A DNA stretch of 64,000 nt from Amycolatopsis dendrobii (GCF_014145675.1 NZ_JACGZW010000002.1:1-64000); one strand, 5' to 3'; positions 46,086 through 55,384 are shown, numbered from the stretch's first letter. The notes: generated by a model from the letters alone, not told the origin. Made by a program: numbers and translations.

Positions 46086-47060
46086 TCAGGCTGCGTGGCG
46101 GCGGATCACGGATGGACGTGGCCGGCGTGCCGCAGCTTCGTGCGCGGCGCGAAGCTCGGCCGCCACTTGGTCCGGTTCGGTGCGCAACCTGATCGGAAGC
46201 GTCTGGAGAACGACAATCCCCGCGGCCGCGTAGCGAGCGTTCCGCTGGAGTGTGGCGGAGTAGTCGTCCCATTTCTCGTGCCAGGCTCGTGAGTCAATCT
46301 CCCAGGCGAATGCCACGTCGTCCCACCATGCATCTGGCCTGGCCACGAACTCGCCTCTGCCGGTAGTGACTACTACGTTCCACTCGGCTTCAGGCAGACC
46401 TGTTGTTTTCCAGATTTCCCAAGCGTCGGCCTCGGCGACCGACTGTGTACCTGCCAGAAGCGCGGTCAGCGCCCGGCGTGGCAGCGCAGACCCACGCTGG
46501 CTTCCACGGCTTAGTTCGCGACCCAGCTGTTCCAAGGTGCAACGTCGTCGTTGCACAGACTCGGCCAATAGCGCTCGTACAGCATCGAAATCGCGGATTC
46601 GCCTAACTGCGTCCAGCACCGCGCGGTAGGCGGGTGCTACCGGAATCCCGTTCCTGGCGACAGGTTGGGGAAGTCGAGTTGTGCGTTCCACGAGCATGAA
46701 GCCCACGCTGCTTACTTCCCGTCTGTCGGGAACCAGCAGATGGATCTGGCCGGGTTCAGGGACTTGGCAGAGCCCGTGTAGTCGCGCCGCCCATAGGCCA
46801 GTCACCATCGCGTCAGGGCCGCCTCGCAACAACGCTGCTTCCATCTGCTGTGCTGAATCCGGCTCGCACGGGAGCAGCAGCACGACACCAGGCAAGATCC
46901 GTCGCCAGGGGCCGCCGGGAAGGCAGCGACGATAAATGCTGCTCCTGGACATGCCCAGCTCTTCAAGCTCGGCGGTTCGGACTACCTTCCCGGCGGCTTC
47001 GTGCAGCACCGGGTGTCGCTCCCAGTTTCCTTTGCGCATCTGTCCAGGTTGCGCGGTCAT
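46086..47060 (-). CDS. AbiEi-like/DUF559 protein between two repeats
   Basis: About 324 residues (ATG 47060; ATG 47039 is an alternative). The N-terminal third has a winged-helix part (VVRTAELEELGMSRSSIYRRC) and the WRRILPGVVLLLP segment seen in AbiEi-type antitoxin-like proteins. The C-terminal part resembles DUF559/Vsr-type nuclease folds: AWEIDSRAWHEKWDDYSATLQRNARYAAAGIVVL, with a possible catalytic E-x-D. No AbiEii-like toxin gene is adjacent. These genes are scattered singly in actinobacterial genomes; the role is unknown. Two 75-bp repeats in direct orientation flank it. Confidence 0.82.
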   Translation of the reverse strand: MTAQPGQMRKGNWERHPVLHEAAGKVVRTAELEELGMSRSSIYRRCLPGGPWRRILPGVVLLLPCEPDSAQQMEAALLRGGPDAMVTGLWAARLHGLCQVPEPGQIHLLVPDRREVSSVGFMLVERTTRLPQPVARNGIPVAPAYRAVLDAVRRIRDFDAVRALLAESVQRRRCTLEQLGRELSRGSQRGSALPRRALTALLAGTQSVAEADAWEIWKTTGLPEAEWNVVVTTGRGEFVARPDAWWDDVAFAWEIDSRAWHEKWDDYSATLQRNARYAAAGIVVLQTLPIRLRTEPDQVAAELRAAHEAAARRPRPSVIRRHAA

Positions 47061-47142
47061 TGAGAAGTGTGCGAGTAAAACGTGCGCGAGTGGCCCCCTC
47101 GTGCGTGAATACCGCGACAACCACTCGTCCGTGGCACCGTCC

Positions 47143-47217
47143 CCAATGTGGCATTGGGTGCATGCGATGCACCCAATGTGGCGTTCGGTGCGTCTGACGC
47201 ACCCAACGCCACATTGG
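47143..47217. repeat. Alternating-palindrome repeat, copy 4 (75 bp)
   Basis: Five 15-bp blocks, identical to copy 3 except for two bases in the last block (CCAACGCCACATTGG). It sits 23 bp from the glpD stop codon on its right and 83 bp upstream of the AbiEi-like start on its left. Confidence 0.93.
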
Positions 47218-47239
47218 GGCAGTGCGGGCTGGGCAACGG

Positions 47240-48775
47240 TCAGGACAGTCCGGCCAGCGTTTTCTCCACCAGTTCGGCCACTCGTTCGCGGGCGGCTTCG
47301 GCGTCGGCGGGGACGAGGGCCAGCCGGGTGCGGCGTTCGAGGACGTCCTCGACAGTCGTCGCACCCTCGTGGCGGACGGCCCACACCACCTCGGCCGCGG
47401 TGATTTCCGTCGACGCGCACAACGGGGCAGCGAACTCCGGCTCCAGTTCGCCGAGTGCCGCCACGCGGGGTGCTTCGGTGCCGTACTTGGCCACCAACCG
47501 TGCTGGAGCGTCCACAAGCGACAGCCGCGAGCGTGGTGCGGCGCCGAGCAGCGGCAGCTTCGATGTTCGCGACGGGCCAGCGGGCAATCCGGCGTGCGTC
47601 AGCGCGGCATCGACGGCGTCTTCGGCCATGCGCCGATACGTCGTCAGCTTTCCGCCGACTACGGTGAGCACGCCGTCGGAACCGGTGACTACCGCGTGTT
47701 TCCGCGAGAGATCCGCACTGCGTCCGGCGGAACCGGAGACGAGCGGCCGCAATCCGGCGTAGGAACCGATCACGTCAGCGGCGGTCAGCGGACGACTCAG
47801 GACCGAAGACGCGGTCGACAGCAGGAAGTCCACATCGGACTCAGGAACGGCAGGGACATCGGGGACTCCGCCGGGCACCGGTTCATCGGTGAGTCCTAAG
47901 TAGACGCGACCGTCGAGCTGTGGCAGCAGGAACACGAACCGGTTGGTCTCGCCGGGAACCGGGATGTTGACCGACGTGGCTCCGACTCGCACGGTGTCCG
48001 GTGCGAGAACCAGATGAGATCCGCGGGAAGGGCGCAGCTGCACAGAATCAGTCAGCGTGTCTGCCCAGACGCCGGTCGCGTTGATGACCTGTCGCGCACG
48101 CAGTGTGTACGACGAGACGCCATCACTGACCTGGGCTTCGTTGCCGGACAAGGAAATCGCCGACAAACGCGTGAGGATTCGAGCGCCGAGCAAAGCCGCC
48201 GTACGGGCAATGCTGACCACAAGACGCGCGTCGTCAACCAAAGCACCGTCGTACGCCAGCAGGGCCCCGCGAAGCCCGCCAGGAGCGAGTCCGGGGGACA
48301 GGGCCAACGCCTCGGCGGCCGGAATCCGGCGCGGCCCAGGCAGCACCGAGGACGGCGTACGCGCGGCTCGCCGCAACCCGTCGCCAGCTCGGAGGCCGGT
48401 GGCGATCAGCGCCTGCTGCGCGGCGGAAGTACCGGGATAGAGCGGGAAAAGCTGCGGCATCGCGCGCGTGAGGTGCGGCGCGGTGCGTGTCATGAGGATC
48501 CCGCGCTCCACAGCGCTCTCGTGGGCAAGCCCGAGTTCGCCCTTCGCGAGATACCGCAATCCGCCGTGCACGAGCTTGCTGGACCAGCGCGACGTGCCGA
48601 ACGCGAGGTCGTGCGCCTCCACCAGTGCGACGGAGAGCCCCCGTGCGGCCGCGTCGAGTGCGATGCCCGCGCCGGTGACGCCGCCGCCGACTACCAGAAG
48701 GTCGACGCGTTCGCCGTCGACCAGCCGGGACAGTTCGCGTTCGCGGCGGCGCGCGTTGAGTGATCCGGTGCTCAT
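47240..48775 (-). CDS. glpD: Glycerol-3-phosphate dehydrogenase (FAD)
   Basis: A 511-residue flavoprotein oxidising glycerol-3-phosphate to dihydroxyacetone phosphate at the membrane. The FAD-binding motif is DLLVVGGGVTGAGIALDAAARG (about 27-48), followed by FGTSRWSSKLVHGGLRYL and VVGGKLTTYRRMAEDAVD near the C-terminal domain. ATG 48775 overlaps the TetR stop (ATGA). The order glpD-tetR facing an FAD oxidase gene recalls M. tuberculosis Rv2249c-Rv2250c-Rv2251, from memory. The long frame continuing upstream is not coding. Confidence 0.95.
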   Translation of the reverse strand: MSTGSLNARRRERELSRLVDGERVDLLVVGGGVTGAGIALDAAARGLSVALVEAHDLAFGTSRWSSKLVHGGLRYLAKGELGLAHESAVERGILMTRTAPHLTRAMPQLFPLYPGTSAAQQALIATGLRAGDGLRRAARTPSSVLPGPRRIPAAEALALSPGLAPGGLRGALLAYDGALVDDARLVVSIARTAALLGARILTRLSAISLSGNEAQVSDGVSSYTLRARQVINATGVWADTLTDSVQLRPSRGSHLVLAPDTVRVGATSVNIPVPGETNRFVFLLPQLDGRVYLGLTDEPVPGGVPDVPAVPESDVDFLLSTASSVLSRPLTAADVIGSYAGLRPLVSGSAGRSADLSRKHAVVTGSDGVLTVVGGKLTTYRRMAEDAVDAALTHAGLPAGPSRTSKLPLLGAAPRSRLSLVDAPARLVAKYGTEAPRVAALGELEPEFAAPLCASTEITAAEVVWAVRHEGATTVEDVLERRTRLALVPADAEAARERVAELVEKTLAGLS

Positions 48776-49416
48776 GGTTTCAACCCCGCTTCGAGCAGGT
48801 GCCGGAATTCGGCGAGCAGTGCGGCCTCGTCGACGTCGGCGGTGGCCGGACGCAGCGAGAACGCGAACGACTGCACGACCAGCAGCACCGACCGGGCCTG
48901 CGCGGCGACCTCGGCGCTGCGCACCGAGCCGTCCCGGTGCCCTTCTTCGAGCAGGCTTCGGAGCACGTGCTCGGCGAAGTGCTGGGTCGCACCGAGTCGT
49001 TCGACGATGTACGGCAGCACCAGTTCGGCGTCGACATCCAGCAGCGTCCGGAACAACGGGTCGGCCGACAGCGCGCCGACGCTGGCTGCCGCCAGGTGCA
49101 CGATGCGGTCGCGCGCGTGCGCCGCCTGGTCGCCGGTCTCGGTCACCCGTTGCAGCAGACCGCTGAACTCGCGCGTCATCAGCGCGGCGAGCACACTGCG
49201 GACATCGGGGAACCGCCGGTATACCGTCATGCGGCTGACCTGCGCGGTTCGGGCGATTTCGGCGAGTGTGGTGCGCCGGACGCCGACCGCGAGCACGCAC
49301 TGGCGCGCGGCGTCGAGGAGCTCGTCGTCGGCGACACGAGCCGAGGTCGGGCGGCTGCGGGCGTCCGCGAGCGCGGAGGGGGCCGCTCCCGGACGGGAGT
49401 GACGTTTGACGTCCAT
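48772..49416 (-). CDS. TetR-family regulator upstream of glpD
   Basis: A 214-residue regulator with a 30-residue basic N-terminal extension before the helix-turn-helix (TTLAEIARTAQVSRMTVYRRFPD). It is coupled to glpD by ATGA overlap. Only 16 bp separate its start from that of the divergent FAD oxidase. The two promoters must therefore overlap within coding sequence, or both mRNAs be leaderless. A GTGT/CACAC motif at 49417-49425 is a candidate binding site. Confidence 0.92.
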   Translation of the reverse strand: MDVKRHSRPGAAPSALADARSRPTSARVADDELLDAARQCVLAVGVRRTTLAEIARTAQVSRMTVYRRFPDVRSVLAALMTREFSGLLQRVTETGDQAAHARDRIVHLAAASVGALSADPLFRTLLDVDAELVLPYIVERLGATQHFAEHVLRSLLEEGHRDGSVRSAEVAAQARSVLLVVQSFAFSLRPATADVDEAALLAEFRHLLEAGLKP

Positions 49417-49432
49417 GTGTCACACTGTAGTC

Positions 49433-51043
49433 GTGAGCGATCTCATCAACCACCGCATCCGGCGTTCGTGGACCGAACAGGGCGGGGCCTCGGCCGGTCT
49501 GCCCGACCGCGCGGTCCGGTGGCTCGGCCAGCGTATCGGCCAGGTCGGCCCTGATCGAGGCGGGAAAACCGGCGCTCCGGCACCGGTCGCGGAGCCCGCG
49601 CTGACTGTGCCCGTCCGTACCGAATTCGAGGACCTTCTCGGCGCGGACCACGTGCTGGTCGACCCTCGGGAACGGCTCGGCCGCACCGGTGGTCTGTCCT
49701 ATCTGGACCTGCTGCACACGCGGGCGGGCGACGAGGTGCCGGTGCCGGACGCGGTGCTGCTGCCCGCGGACCCGGACCAGGTGCAGGCCGTGCTGGACCT
49801 GTGCGTGAAGCACGACATCGGCGTGGTCCCGTTCGGCGGCGGCACGTCGGTGGTCGGCGGGGTCGCGGCGCTGCGCGGCGACAAGACAGCGGTGGTCGTG
49901 CTGGACCTGATGCGGCTCGACGAGCTGGTGTCGGTAGACCCGGTGTCGCGGATCGCGGTGTTGCAGGCCGGAGTGCGCGGTCCGGAAGCGGAGCGGCTGC
50001 TCGCGGCGCACGGATACACGCTCGGCCACGTGCCGCAGTCGTTCGAGCGCGCGACCATCGGCGGGTTCGCGGCCACGCGATCGGCCGGGCAGGCGTCGTC
50101 CGGTTACGGCCGGTTCGAGGACATGGTCGCCGGGGTGCGGCTGGCCACGCCGAAGGGCGAGTGGCGGCTCGGCGTCGCGCCGGCGTCCGCGGCCGGACCG
50201 GACCTGCGGCAGCTCGCGGTCGGCAGCGAGGGCACGCTCGGCGTGATCACCGAGGTCGCGCTGCGGGTCCGCCCGTTGCCGGAGCAGCGGCATTACGAGG
50301 GCTGGATCGTCGACGGCTGGGAGGCCGGGGCGGCGGCGGTGCGCAAGCTCGCTCAGGACCACGCGCTGGCGGACGTCACCCGGCTGTCCGATGTGGACGA
50401 AACGAACGTGTCGTTCTCGCTCAACGCCGGGCTGAAGACTGCCGCGTTGAAGACCTATCTCAAGGCGCGCGGAATCAAGAATCCGTGCCTGCTGATCGTC
50501 GGCTGGGAAGGCGACGTCGCCCGGCGCCGGCGGCGGACGTCGGCGATGCTGAAGTGCTCCGGTGCCGTGCGGATCGGCAAGGTGCTCGGCGAATCCTGGC
50601 GGCACGGCCGGTTCAACGGACCGCGGCAGCGCGACGCGTTGCTGGATCTCGGCGTGTGCGTGGAAACCCTGGAAACCGCGGCCTACTGGTCCAATTTGGA
50701 CGAACTGCACGACGCGGTGCGCGCGGCTTTGGTGGCCTCGCTGGGCCGGGCGATCGTGATGTGCCACGTTTCGCACGCTTACGAAACCGGTGCGTCGCTG
50801 TACTTCACCGTGCTGACCTCGCGCGACGACACCGATCCAGTCGGACAGTGGCAGCGCGCGAAGGCGGCGGCGTGCGAGGCGATCACCGGCATCGGGACGA
50901 TCAGCCACCACCACGCGGTCGGGGTCGACCACGCGCCGTACCTGGAGGCGGAGATCGGCCGGATCGGGCTGGACGTGCTGCGCGCGGCCAAGTCCGCGGT
51001 GGACCCGACCGGGATCCTGAACCCCGGAAAACTGCTCGGCTGA
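49433..51043 (+). CDS. FAD-binding oxidase (alkyl-DHAP synthase-like)
   Basis: A 536-residue flavoprotein of the FAD_binding_4 (VAO/PCMH) family, most like alkyldihydroxyacetonephosphate synthase. The FAD domain has VVPFGGGTSVVGGVA, RFEDMVAGVRLATPKGEW and LAVGSEGTLGVITEVALRVRPLP. The C-terminal active site contains SHAYETGASLYFTVL and the histidine-rich TISHHHAVGVDH typical of ADPS. Pairing with glpD hints at dihydroxyacetone phosphate/ether-lipid chemistry, but this is not shown. GTG 49433 is chosen because the 5' end overlaps the divergent TetR start. Confidence 0.9.
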   Translation: MSDLINHRIRRSWTEQGGASAGLPDRAVRWLGQRIGQVGPDRGGKTGAPAPVAEPALTVPVRTEFEDLLGADHVLVDPRERLGRTGGLSYLDLLHTRAGDEVPVPDAVLLPADPDQVQAVLDLCVKHDIGVVPFGGGTSVVGGVAALRGDKTAVVVLDLMRLDELVSVDPVSRIAVLQAGVRGPEAERLLAAHGYTLGHVPQSFERATIGGFAATRSAGQASSGYGRFEDMVAGVRLATPKGEWRLGVAPASAAGPDLRQLAVGSEGTLGVITEVALRVRPLPEQRHYEGWIVDGWEAGAAAVRKLAQDHALADVTRLSDVDETNVSFSLNAGLKTAALKTYLKARGIKNPCLLIVGWEGDVARRRRRTSAMLKCSGAVRIGKVLGESWRHGRFNGPRQRDALLDLGVCVETLETAAYWSNLDELHDAVRAALVASLGRAIVMCHVSHAYETGASLYFTVLTSRDDTDPVGQWQRAKAAACEAITGIGTISHHHAVGVDHAPYLEAEIGRIGLDVLRAAKSAVDPTGILNPGKLLG

Positions 51044-51071
51044 ACGCGCCCGCGCGGGCAGACTGGCGCGG

Positions 51072-51785
51072 GTGAGCGATGCAGTGGGTTCCTTTCCGCA
51101 ATACGAAGTGTTCGCCGACGAATTCCTCGACCACGCGCAGAACGGGTTCTACAACGCGCACTACGACCGCCCGGCCTGCCTGGAATTGCTGGGCGACGTC
51201 GCCGGTCAGCACGTCCTCGACGCCGCGTGCGGTCCTGGCCTCTACGCCGAAGAACTGACCGCTCGCGGCGCACGGGTGACCGGCTTCGACCTCAGCCCGC
51301 GCATGGTCGAGCTGAGCCGGGAGCGGGTGCCGGCGGGCGAGTTCCGCGTCCAGGACCTGGCAGAACCGTTGAGCTGGCTGCCGGACGAGTCGGTGGACCA
51401 GGTGCTGTTCGCCCTCGCGCTGGAGTACGTGGACGACCGGGTCGGCGCGCTGCGCGAGTTCCGCCGGGTACTGCGGCCAGGTGGTGCACTGGTGCTGTCG
51501 AGGCAGCATCCGACCGGTGACTGGCTCCGGCACGGCGGCAACTACTTCGAGGTCCGGGTGATCGAGGAGGTCTGGAGCCGCGGCTGGAAGGTGCGGTACT
51601 GGCTGGCTCCGCTGGAACGCACCTGCGAGGAACTGCGCGAGGCCGGATTCCTGATCGAGCAGCTGCGCGAGGGACGACCGCCCGAGGCCTCAGCCGCGGT
51701 TGATCCGGAACGCCATGCCCGGCTGGCGCAGGAGCCGCTGGGCTTCCTGACCGTGCGCGCGATTCCAGACCCGCGGATCAGCTGA
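51072..51785 (+). CDS. Class I SAM-dependent methyltransferase
   Basis: A 237-residue methyltransferase. Motif I is VLDAACGPGLYAEELTARG, the acidic end of strand 2 is VTGFDLSP, and post-I and motif II/III regions are VDQVLFALALEYVDD and LRPGGALVLSRQHP. The substrate is unknown. GTG 51072 is 28 bp after the FAD oxidase stop, so the two are probably in one transcript. Its end overlaps the convergent gene by 8 bases. Confidence 0.92.
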   Translation: MSDAVGSFPQYEVFADEFLDHAQNGFYNAHYDRPACLELLGDVAGQHVLDAACGPGLYAEELTARGARVTGFDLSPRMVELSRERVPAGEFRVQDLAEPLSWLPDESVDQVLFALALEYVDDRVGALREFRRVLRPGGALVLSRQHPTGDWLRHGGNYFEVRVIEEVWSRGWKVRYWLAPLERTCEELREAGFLIEQLREGRPPEASAAVDPERHARLAQEPLGFLTVRAIPDPRIS

Positions 51786-52404
51786 AGGTGCGCTCCGGCG
51801 GCAGGACGGTGCAGGCGAGGCCGTGTCCGGCCGCCGGTTCGCCAGTGAGCAACGCCGCGTCCGCCTGGGCGACTTCGGCGACGCGGACCGGGGACCCGTT
51901 GACCAGCAACGGAAAACGGACCGGCGCGGCACCGACGTAAGCGTGCACTCCGGAAAGCAGCACGCCGTCCAGCCGGATGTCGGCGTTGTCCAGCATCGCC
52001 AAGTCGTACCGGTTACCGCGGCCCTCGCAGACGTCCAGCACCGCCAGCTGTTCCGGCGTCGCGAACCAGACGAAATGGTCCTCCGTCACGCCCGGCAGCG
52101 CGGTGAGCGTCGCCGGGCGCTGGCCGTCGCGTTGCCGCAGCCCGGCGGCCCACACCGCGGCGAGCCCGGTGCACTGAACGCGCGCCGCGACGACCGGCCC
52201 GGTCAGGCCGAGCTGGGTGCGCAGCCAGGTGATCTTCGACGGACAGGCGTTCGACCCGTACGCGAGCACCGGCGTGCGCGAACGCCACCCCGGCGGCGCG
52301 GTGTCCAAGGCGTGTCCCGCGCCGTCGAGGTGTACGTACGAACAGTCCGGCCGCGTGCCCGGGTACGGGTCGGCCGGATAGTCCGCGTCGGCGAAAAGGA
52401 TCAG
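51778..52404 (-). CDS. Gamma-glutamylcyclotransferase-like protein with apparent CTG start
   Basis: About 208 residues. The sequence [14 protein letters not shown] resembles the YGSN substrate loop of gamma-glutamylcyclotransferase-fold (AIG2) proteins. The similarity is limited and the catalytic glutamate is uncertain (possibly in [12 protein letters not shown]). The N-terminus [15 protein letters not shown] appears conserved in actinobacterial relatives I remember, but no ATG, GTG or TTG precedes it. CTG 52404 makes a 4-base CTGA overlap with the mscR stop, the same geometry as other junctions here. An internal GTG (PVLAYGSN) would lose about 45 residues. Confidence 0.7.
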   Translation of the reverse strand: MILFADADYPADPYPGTRPDCSYVHLDGAGHALDTAPPGWRSRTPVLAYGSNACPSKITWLRTQLGLTGPVVAARVQCTGLAAVWAAGLRQRDGQRPATLTALPGVTEDHFVWFATPEQLAVLDVCEGRGNRYDLAMLDNADIRLDGVLLSGVHAYVGAAPVRFPLLVNGSPVRVAEVAQADAALLTGEPAAGHGLACTVLPPERTFS

Positions 52405-53498
52405 AACTCCACCACGCTGCGCAGTACGTCGCCGTGGTGCATCCGCTCGAAAGCCTGCTCCACGCCGTCGACGCCGATCCGCTCCGTGACGAACTTGTCC
52501 AGCGGCAGCCTGCCTTGCAGGTACAGGTCGACCAGCATCGGGAAGTCCCGCGACGGCAGGCAGTCGCCGTACCACGACGACTTCAGCGAACCGCCGCGCG
52601 AGAAGAAGTCGATCAGCGGCAGGTCGTTCAGCTTCATGTCCGGCGTCGGCACGCCGACGAGCACGACGGTGCCCGCGAGGTCGCGGCCGTAGAACGCCTG
52701 CCGCCAGGTTTCCGGACGGCCGACCGCGTCGATCACGACGTCCGGGCCGAACGAGTTCGTCGCGTCCTGCATCGCGGCGACCACGTCCTCCTCGCTCAGG
52801 CCGCGGCTGTTGACCGTGTGCGTGGCCCCGAAGTCCTTGGCCCACTGGAGCTTCCGGTCGTCGGTGTCGATCGCGACGATCGTGGTCGCCCCGGCCAGCC
52901 GCGCGCCCGCGATGGCCGCGTCGCCGACCCCGCCGCAGCCGATCACCGCGACTGAATCGCCGCGCCCGACCGAGCCGGTGTTGATGGCCGCGCCCAGGCC
53001 CGCCATCACCCCGCAGCCCAGCAACCCGGCGACGGCGGGTTCGGCCCGCTCGTCGACCTTGGTGCACTGTCCACTGTGGACGAGCGTCTTGCCGAGGAAC
53101 GCTCCGACGCCCAGCGCGGGCGACAGCTTCGTGCCGTCGGTGAGCGTCATCGGCTGCTCGGCGTTGAAAGTCGAGAAGCAGTACCAGGGCTTGCCGCGCT
53201 TGCAGGCCCGGCAGGTGCCGCAGACCGCGCGCCAGTTGAGGATCACGTAGTCGCCGGGCGCGAGATCGGTGACGCCCGCGCCGACCTTGTCGACCCGTCC
53301 CGCGGCCTCGTGGCCGAGCAGGAACGGGAACTCGTCGTTGATCCCGCCCTCGCGATAGTGCAGGTCGGTGTGGCAGACCCCGCAGGCCTGCACCGAGACG
53401 ACCGCCTCGCCCGGTCCGGGATCGGGCACCACCACCGTCTCGAGCGTGACCGGCTCACCCTTGGCCCGCGACACGACTCCCTGGACCTCGTACGGCAT
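52401..53498 (-). CDS. mscR: S-(hydroxymethyl)mycothiol dehydrogenase
   Basis: A 365-residue zinc medium-chain alcohol dehydrogenase that oxidises the mycothiol-formaldehyde adduct, and can act as S-nitrosomycothiol reductase. The catalytic zinc residues are in [14 protein letters not shown] and GHEAAGRV. The structural zinc cysteines are [15 protein letters not shown]. The cofactor motif is [15 protein letters not shown], with D in VAIDTDDRK for [19 protein letters not shown] is typical of the mycothiol enzymes. ATG 53498 is chosen; GTG 53504 is possible. It leads the gene at 52404 by a CTGA overlap. Confidence 0.93.
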   Translation of the reverse strand: MPYEVQGVVSRAKGEPVTLETVVVPDPGPGEAVVSVQACGVCHTDLHYREGGINDEFPFLLGHEAAGRVDKVGAGVTDLAPGDYVILNWRAVCGTCRACKRGKPWYCFSTFNAEQPMTLTDGTKLSPALGVGAFLGKTLVHSGQCTKVDERAEPAVAGLLGCGVMAGLGAAINTGSVGRGDSVAVIGCGGVGDAAIAGARLAGATTIVAIDTDDRKLQWAKDFGATHTVNSRGLSEEDVVAAMQDATNSFGPDVVIDAVGRPETWRQAFYGRDLAGTVVLVGVPTPDMKLNDLPLIDFFSRGGSLKSSWYGDCLPSRDFPMLVDLYLQGRLPLDKFVTERIGVDGVEQAFERMHHGDVLRSVVEF

Positions 53499-53580
53499 GC
53501 GCACAACCTTTCACCGCGACGGCATCTCGCGGGCAGCTAATCACGGATCATGCGCATGTCGCCATAGCCCGGATCGGTCG

Positions 53581-54084
53581 CTACTCGCCGGTCGCCCCGT
53601 CGGCCAGTTCGCGCACCACGTCGAGCTGCCCGACATGCCGCGCGTACTCCTGCAGCACGTGAAAGAGGATCCAGCTCAACGCAGGCGGCTGCCCCGGCCC
53701 GAAGCGGCCGCCACCGCGGGCGATGTCCGCAAGCCGCGCACCGGACACGATCGCGCGAGAGGCCGCGCATTCCTCCCGGAAGAGGGTCCGGACCGACTCG
53801 GCCGATTCGTCCGCCCCGACCGACCACTTCCCGGTCTCGGGGTCGTTCTCGCCCCACACTGGATCCACGTGCTCGCCCATGAATCCCCAGCGCAGCCACC
53901 GTCGCTCCACGAACGCGAGGTGCTTGAGCAACTCCAGCGGAGTCCAGCCCGACGGAAGCCTGCTGATGCGCAGCTCGGTCTCGGACAGGCCGTCCAGCTT
54001 GCGCAGCAGCGTGTCCCGGTAGTAGTCGAGGTAAGCGAGCAGCAGCTCGCGAGGGTCCGACAGTGAATCCGGAGGCTCAGTCAC
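53581..54084 (-). CDS. DinB-family (DUF664) protein
   Basis: A 167-residue four-helix-bundle protein of the DinB/DUF664 superfamily, which includes mycothiol- or bacillithiol-dependent transferases. The three metal-ligand histidines would be in LLKHLAFVERRWL, ILFHVLQEYARHVGQLDVVRE. Its location next to mscR makes a mycothiol link attractive but unproven. GTG 54084 is the start. Confidence 0.9.
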   Translation of the reverse strand: MTEPPDSLSDPRELLLAYLDYYRDTLLRKLDGLSETELRISRLPSGWTPLELLKHLAFVERRWLRWGFMGEHVDPVWGENDPETGKWSVGADESAESVRTLFREECAASRAIVSGARLADIARGGGRFGPGQPPALSWILFHVLQEYARHVGQLDVVRELADGATGE

Positions 54085-54127
54085 GGGCTGGACTGTAGCC
54101 GCGAAACCGCGAGGCGAACCAGCGCGT

Positions 54128-55384
54128 TTACGGCGTGATCAGGTAAACCACACCGCCCGGTCCGCCAGCCACCGCGCCGCTCTCCGTGTGCCGCTTCGTG
54201 CGCTGCCAGATCTTCTCGAACTGGTCCCGCTTGTACACCGTGCGCACGCGACCGTCGGAGCTGGACGCCGGGTCGTTCGCGATCACGTCGCCCGCCTGGG
54301 TGAAGCCGACGACGACCATCAGGTGGCCGGCCGTGCCGTAGCCCGCGCCGTCGAGTTCGCTGGCCAGGAACGACTGCGAGGTGATCACCGGGATGCCGCG
54401 TGCGATGTAGCCCTCGAGTTCGTTGAGGTCGTGCAGTCGCGTGATGTGCCCGCGCAAGCCAAGCGAAGCGGCGTACGCGGTGTTGAACGGCCAGTTGCCC
54501 GTGCCGTCGTACGCGTAGTCGTAGGTGCCGCGCGCGGCGTAGACGACCGACCGGTCCTGGTAGTCCGCCGGGATCCAGTCCATCTGCTCCGCGGTCGGCT
54601 TGCGTCCCCAGTATTCGGCGACCATCTCGGTCGAGGTCGGGCTGCACCAAGCCTCTCCGCCGCCGCCGTACTGCGGAAACTGTCCTTTGTGGATGTTCTG
54701 GGCGAACGGCGGCACCTTCAGCTCGATCCCGCGCGCCCGGCCGGGCTTGGTGGTCTGTACGTCGAACCGGTCCGGAACGTTCGAGGTCATCGCGCCGAGA
54801 GAGGACAGCGTCGGCGTGGTCGGCGAACCCTGCTCGCGGTAGAGCGTCACGCGCAGCTGGTACGAGCGCAGCGTGACGCCTGCCTTCGTGGCGAGCGTGT
54901 CGACGTCGACCGAGGCGTTGTCGTCGCTCTGCCCGTCGACGCTGGTGCGGTGGATATCCGCGTCCCCGCTGGCCCAGCGGCCCATCGTGTACCACGTGGT
55001 CTCGGCCCCAGCCGAGGTCCGGCCGCGCGCCTGCACTTCAAGCCAGGTCTTGGCCGGGGTGCGTGCGTTCCACGACGCGATCAGCTGGGTCGCGTCGAAG
55101 CCCTGCCGGTACTTCGGCGACGTCCAGGTGCCGTAGTCGTAGGTGCGTGTGGTGCCGAGCCCCGGTTCGGTGTGCGCGACGCTGCCGATCGGATGCGTGA
55201 TCCGCAGGCCGCCGTAGCCGAAGCCGAGCCCGTCGAGCCTGCCCGCGAAGAACGAGCCGGACGACCACTCGTGATAGTCGATGGCCTCGTCGTTGCGCGC
55301 GTGCTGCGGTTCCGCGGCGGCCTGTGCCGCACCAGCCGTGAGCATGACGATGGACAGTAACGTGACCAACCCGCGAACCCGCAT
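54128..55384 (-). CDS. Secreted C39-like peptidase
   Basis: A 418-residue exported protein with a signal peptide ([26 protein letters not shown], cleavage near residue 25). A beta-rich N-terminal domain of about 180 residues ([24 protein letters not shown]) comes before the C-terminal peptidase C39-like domain. That domain has the putative catalytic cysteine in [18 protein letters not shown], histidine in [14 protein letters not shown] and the following NDPASS. It is not linked to an ABC exporter, so it is not a bacteriocin-processing peptidase. It probably acts outside the cell on protein or peptidoglycan peptides. Confidence 0.88.
   Translation of the reverse strand: MRVRGLVTLLSIVMLTAGAAQAAAEPQHARNDEAIDYHEWSSGSFFAGRLDGLGFGYGGLRITHPIGSVAHTEPGLGTTRTYDYGTWTSPKYRQGFDATQLIASWNARTPAKTWLEVQARGRTSAGAETTWYTMGRWASGDADIHRTSVDGQSDDNASVDVDTLATKAGVTLRSYQLRVTLYREQGSPTTPTLSSLGAMTSNVPDRFDVQTTKPGRARGIELKVPPFAQNIHKGQFPQYGGGGEAWCSPTSTEMVAEYWGRKPTAEQMDWIPADYQDRSVVYAARGTYDYAYDGTGNWPFNTAYAASLGLRGHITRLHDLNELEGYIARGIPVITSQSFLASELDGAGYGTAGHLMVVVGFTQAGDVIANDPASSSDGRVRTVYKRDQFEKIWQRTKRHTESGAVAGGPGGVVYLITP

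Noticed and set aside
46086..47060. A complete AbiE toxin-antitoxin system
   Set aside because: No AbiEii-like nucleotidyltransferase toxin gene is adjacent, and the C-terminal domain looks like DUF559 rather than an AbiEi C-terminal domain.
47240..50932. A 1230-codon minus-strand open frame suggesting one giant protein
   Set aside because: Only the part from 48775 down is GlpD. The rest is antisense to a well-supported FAD oxidase and TetR genes, a common effect of high GC content.
54128..55384. C39 peptidase taken as part of a bacteriocin export system
   Set aside because: It has a signal peptide and no ABC transporter domains; no leader-peptide gene or exporter is adjacent.
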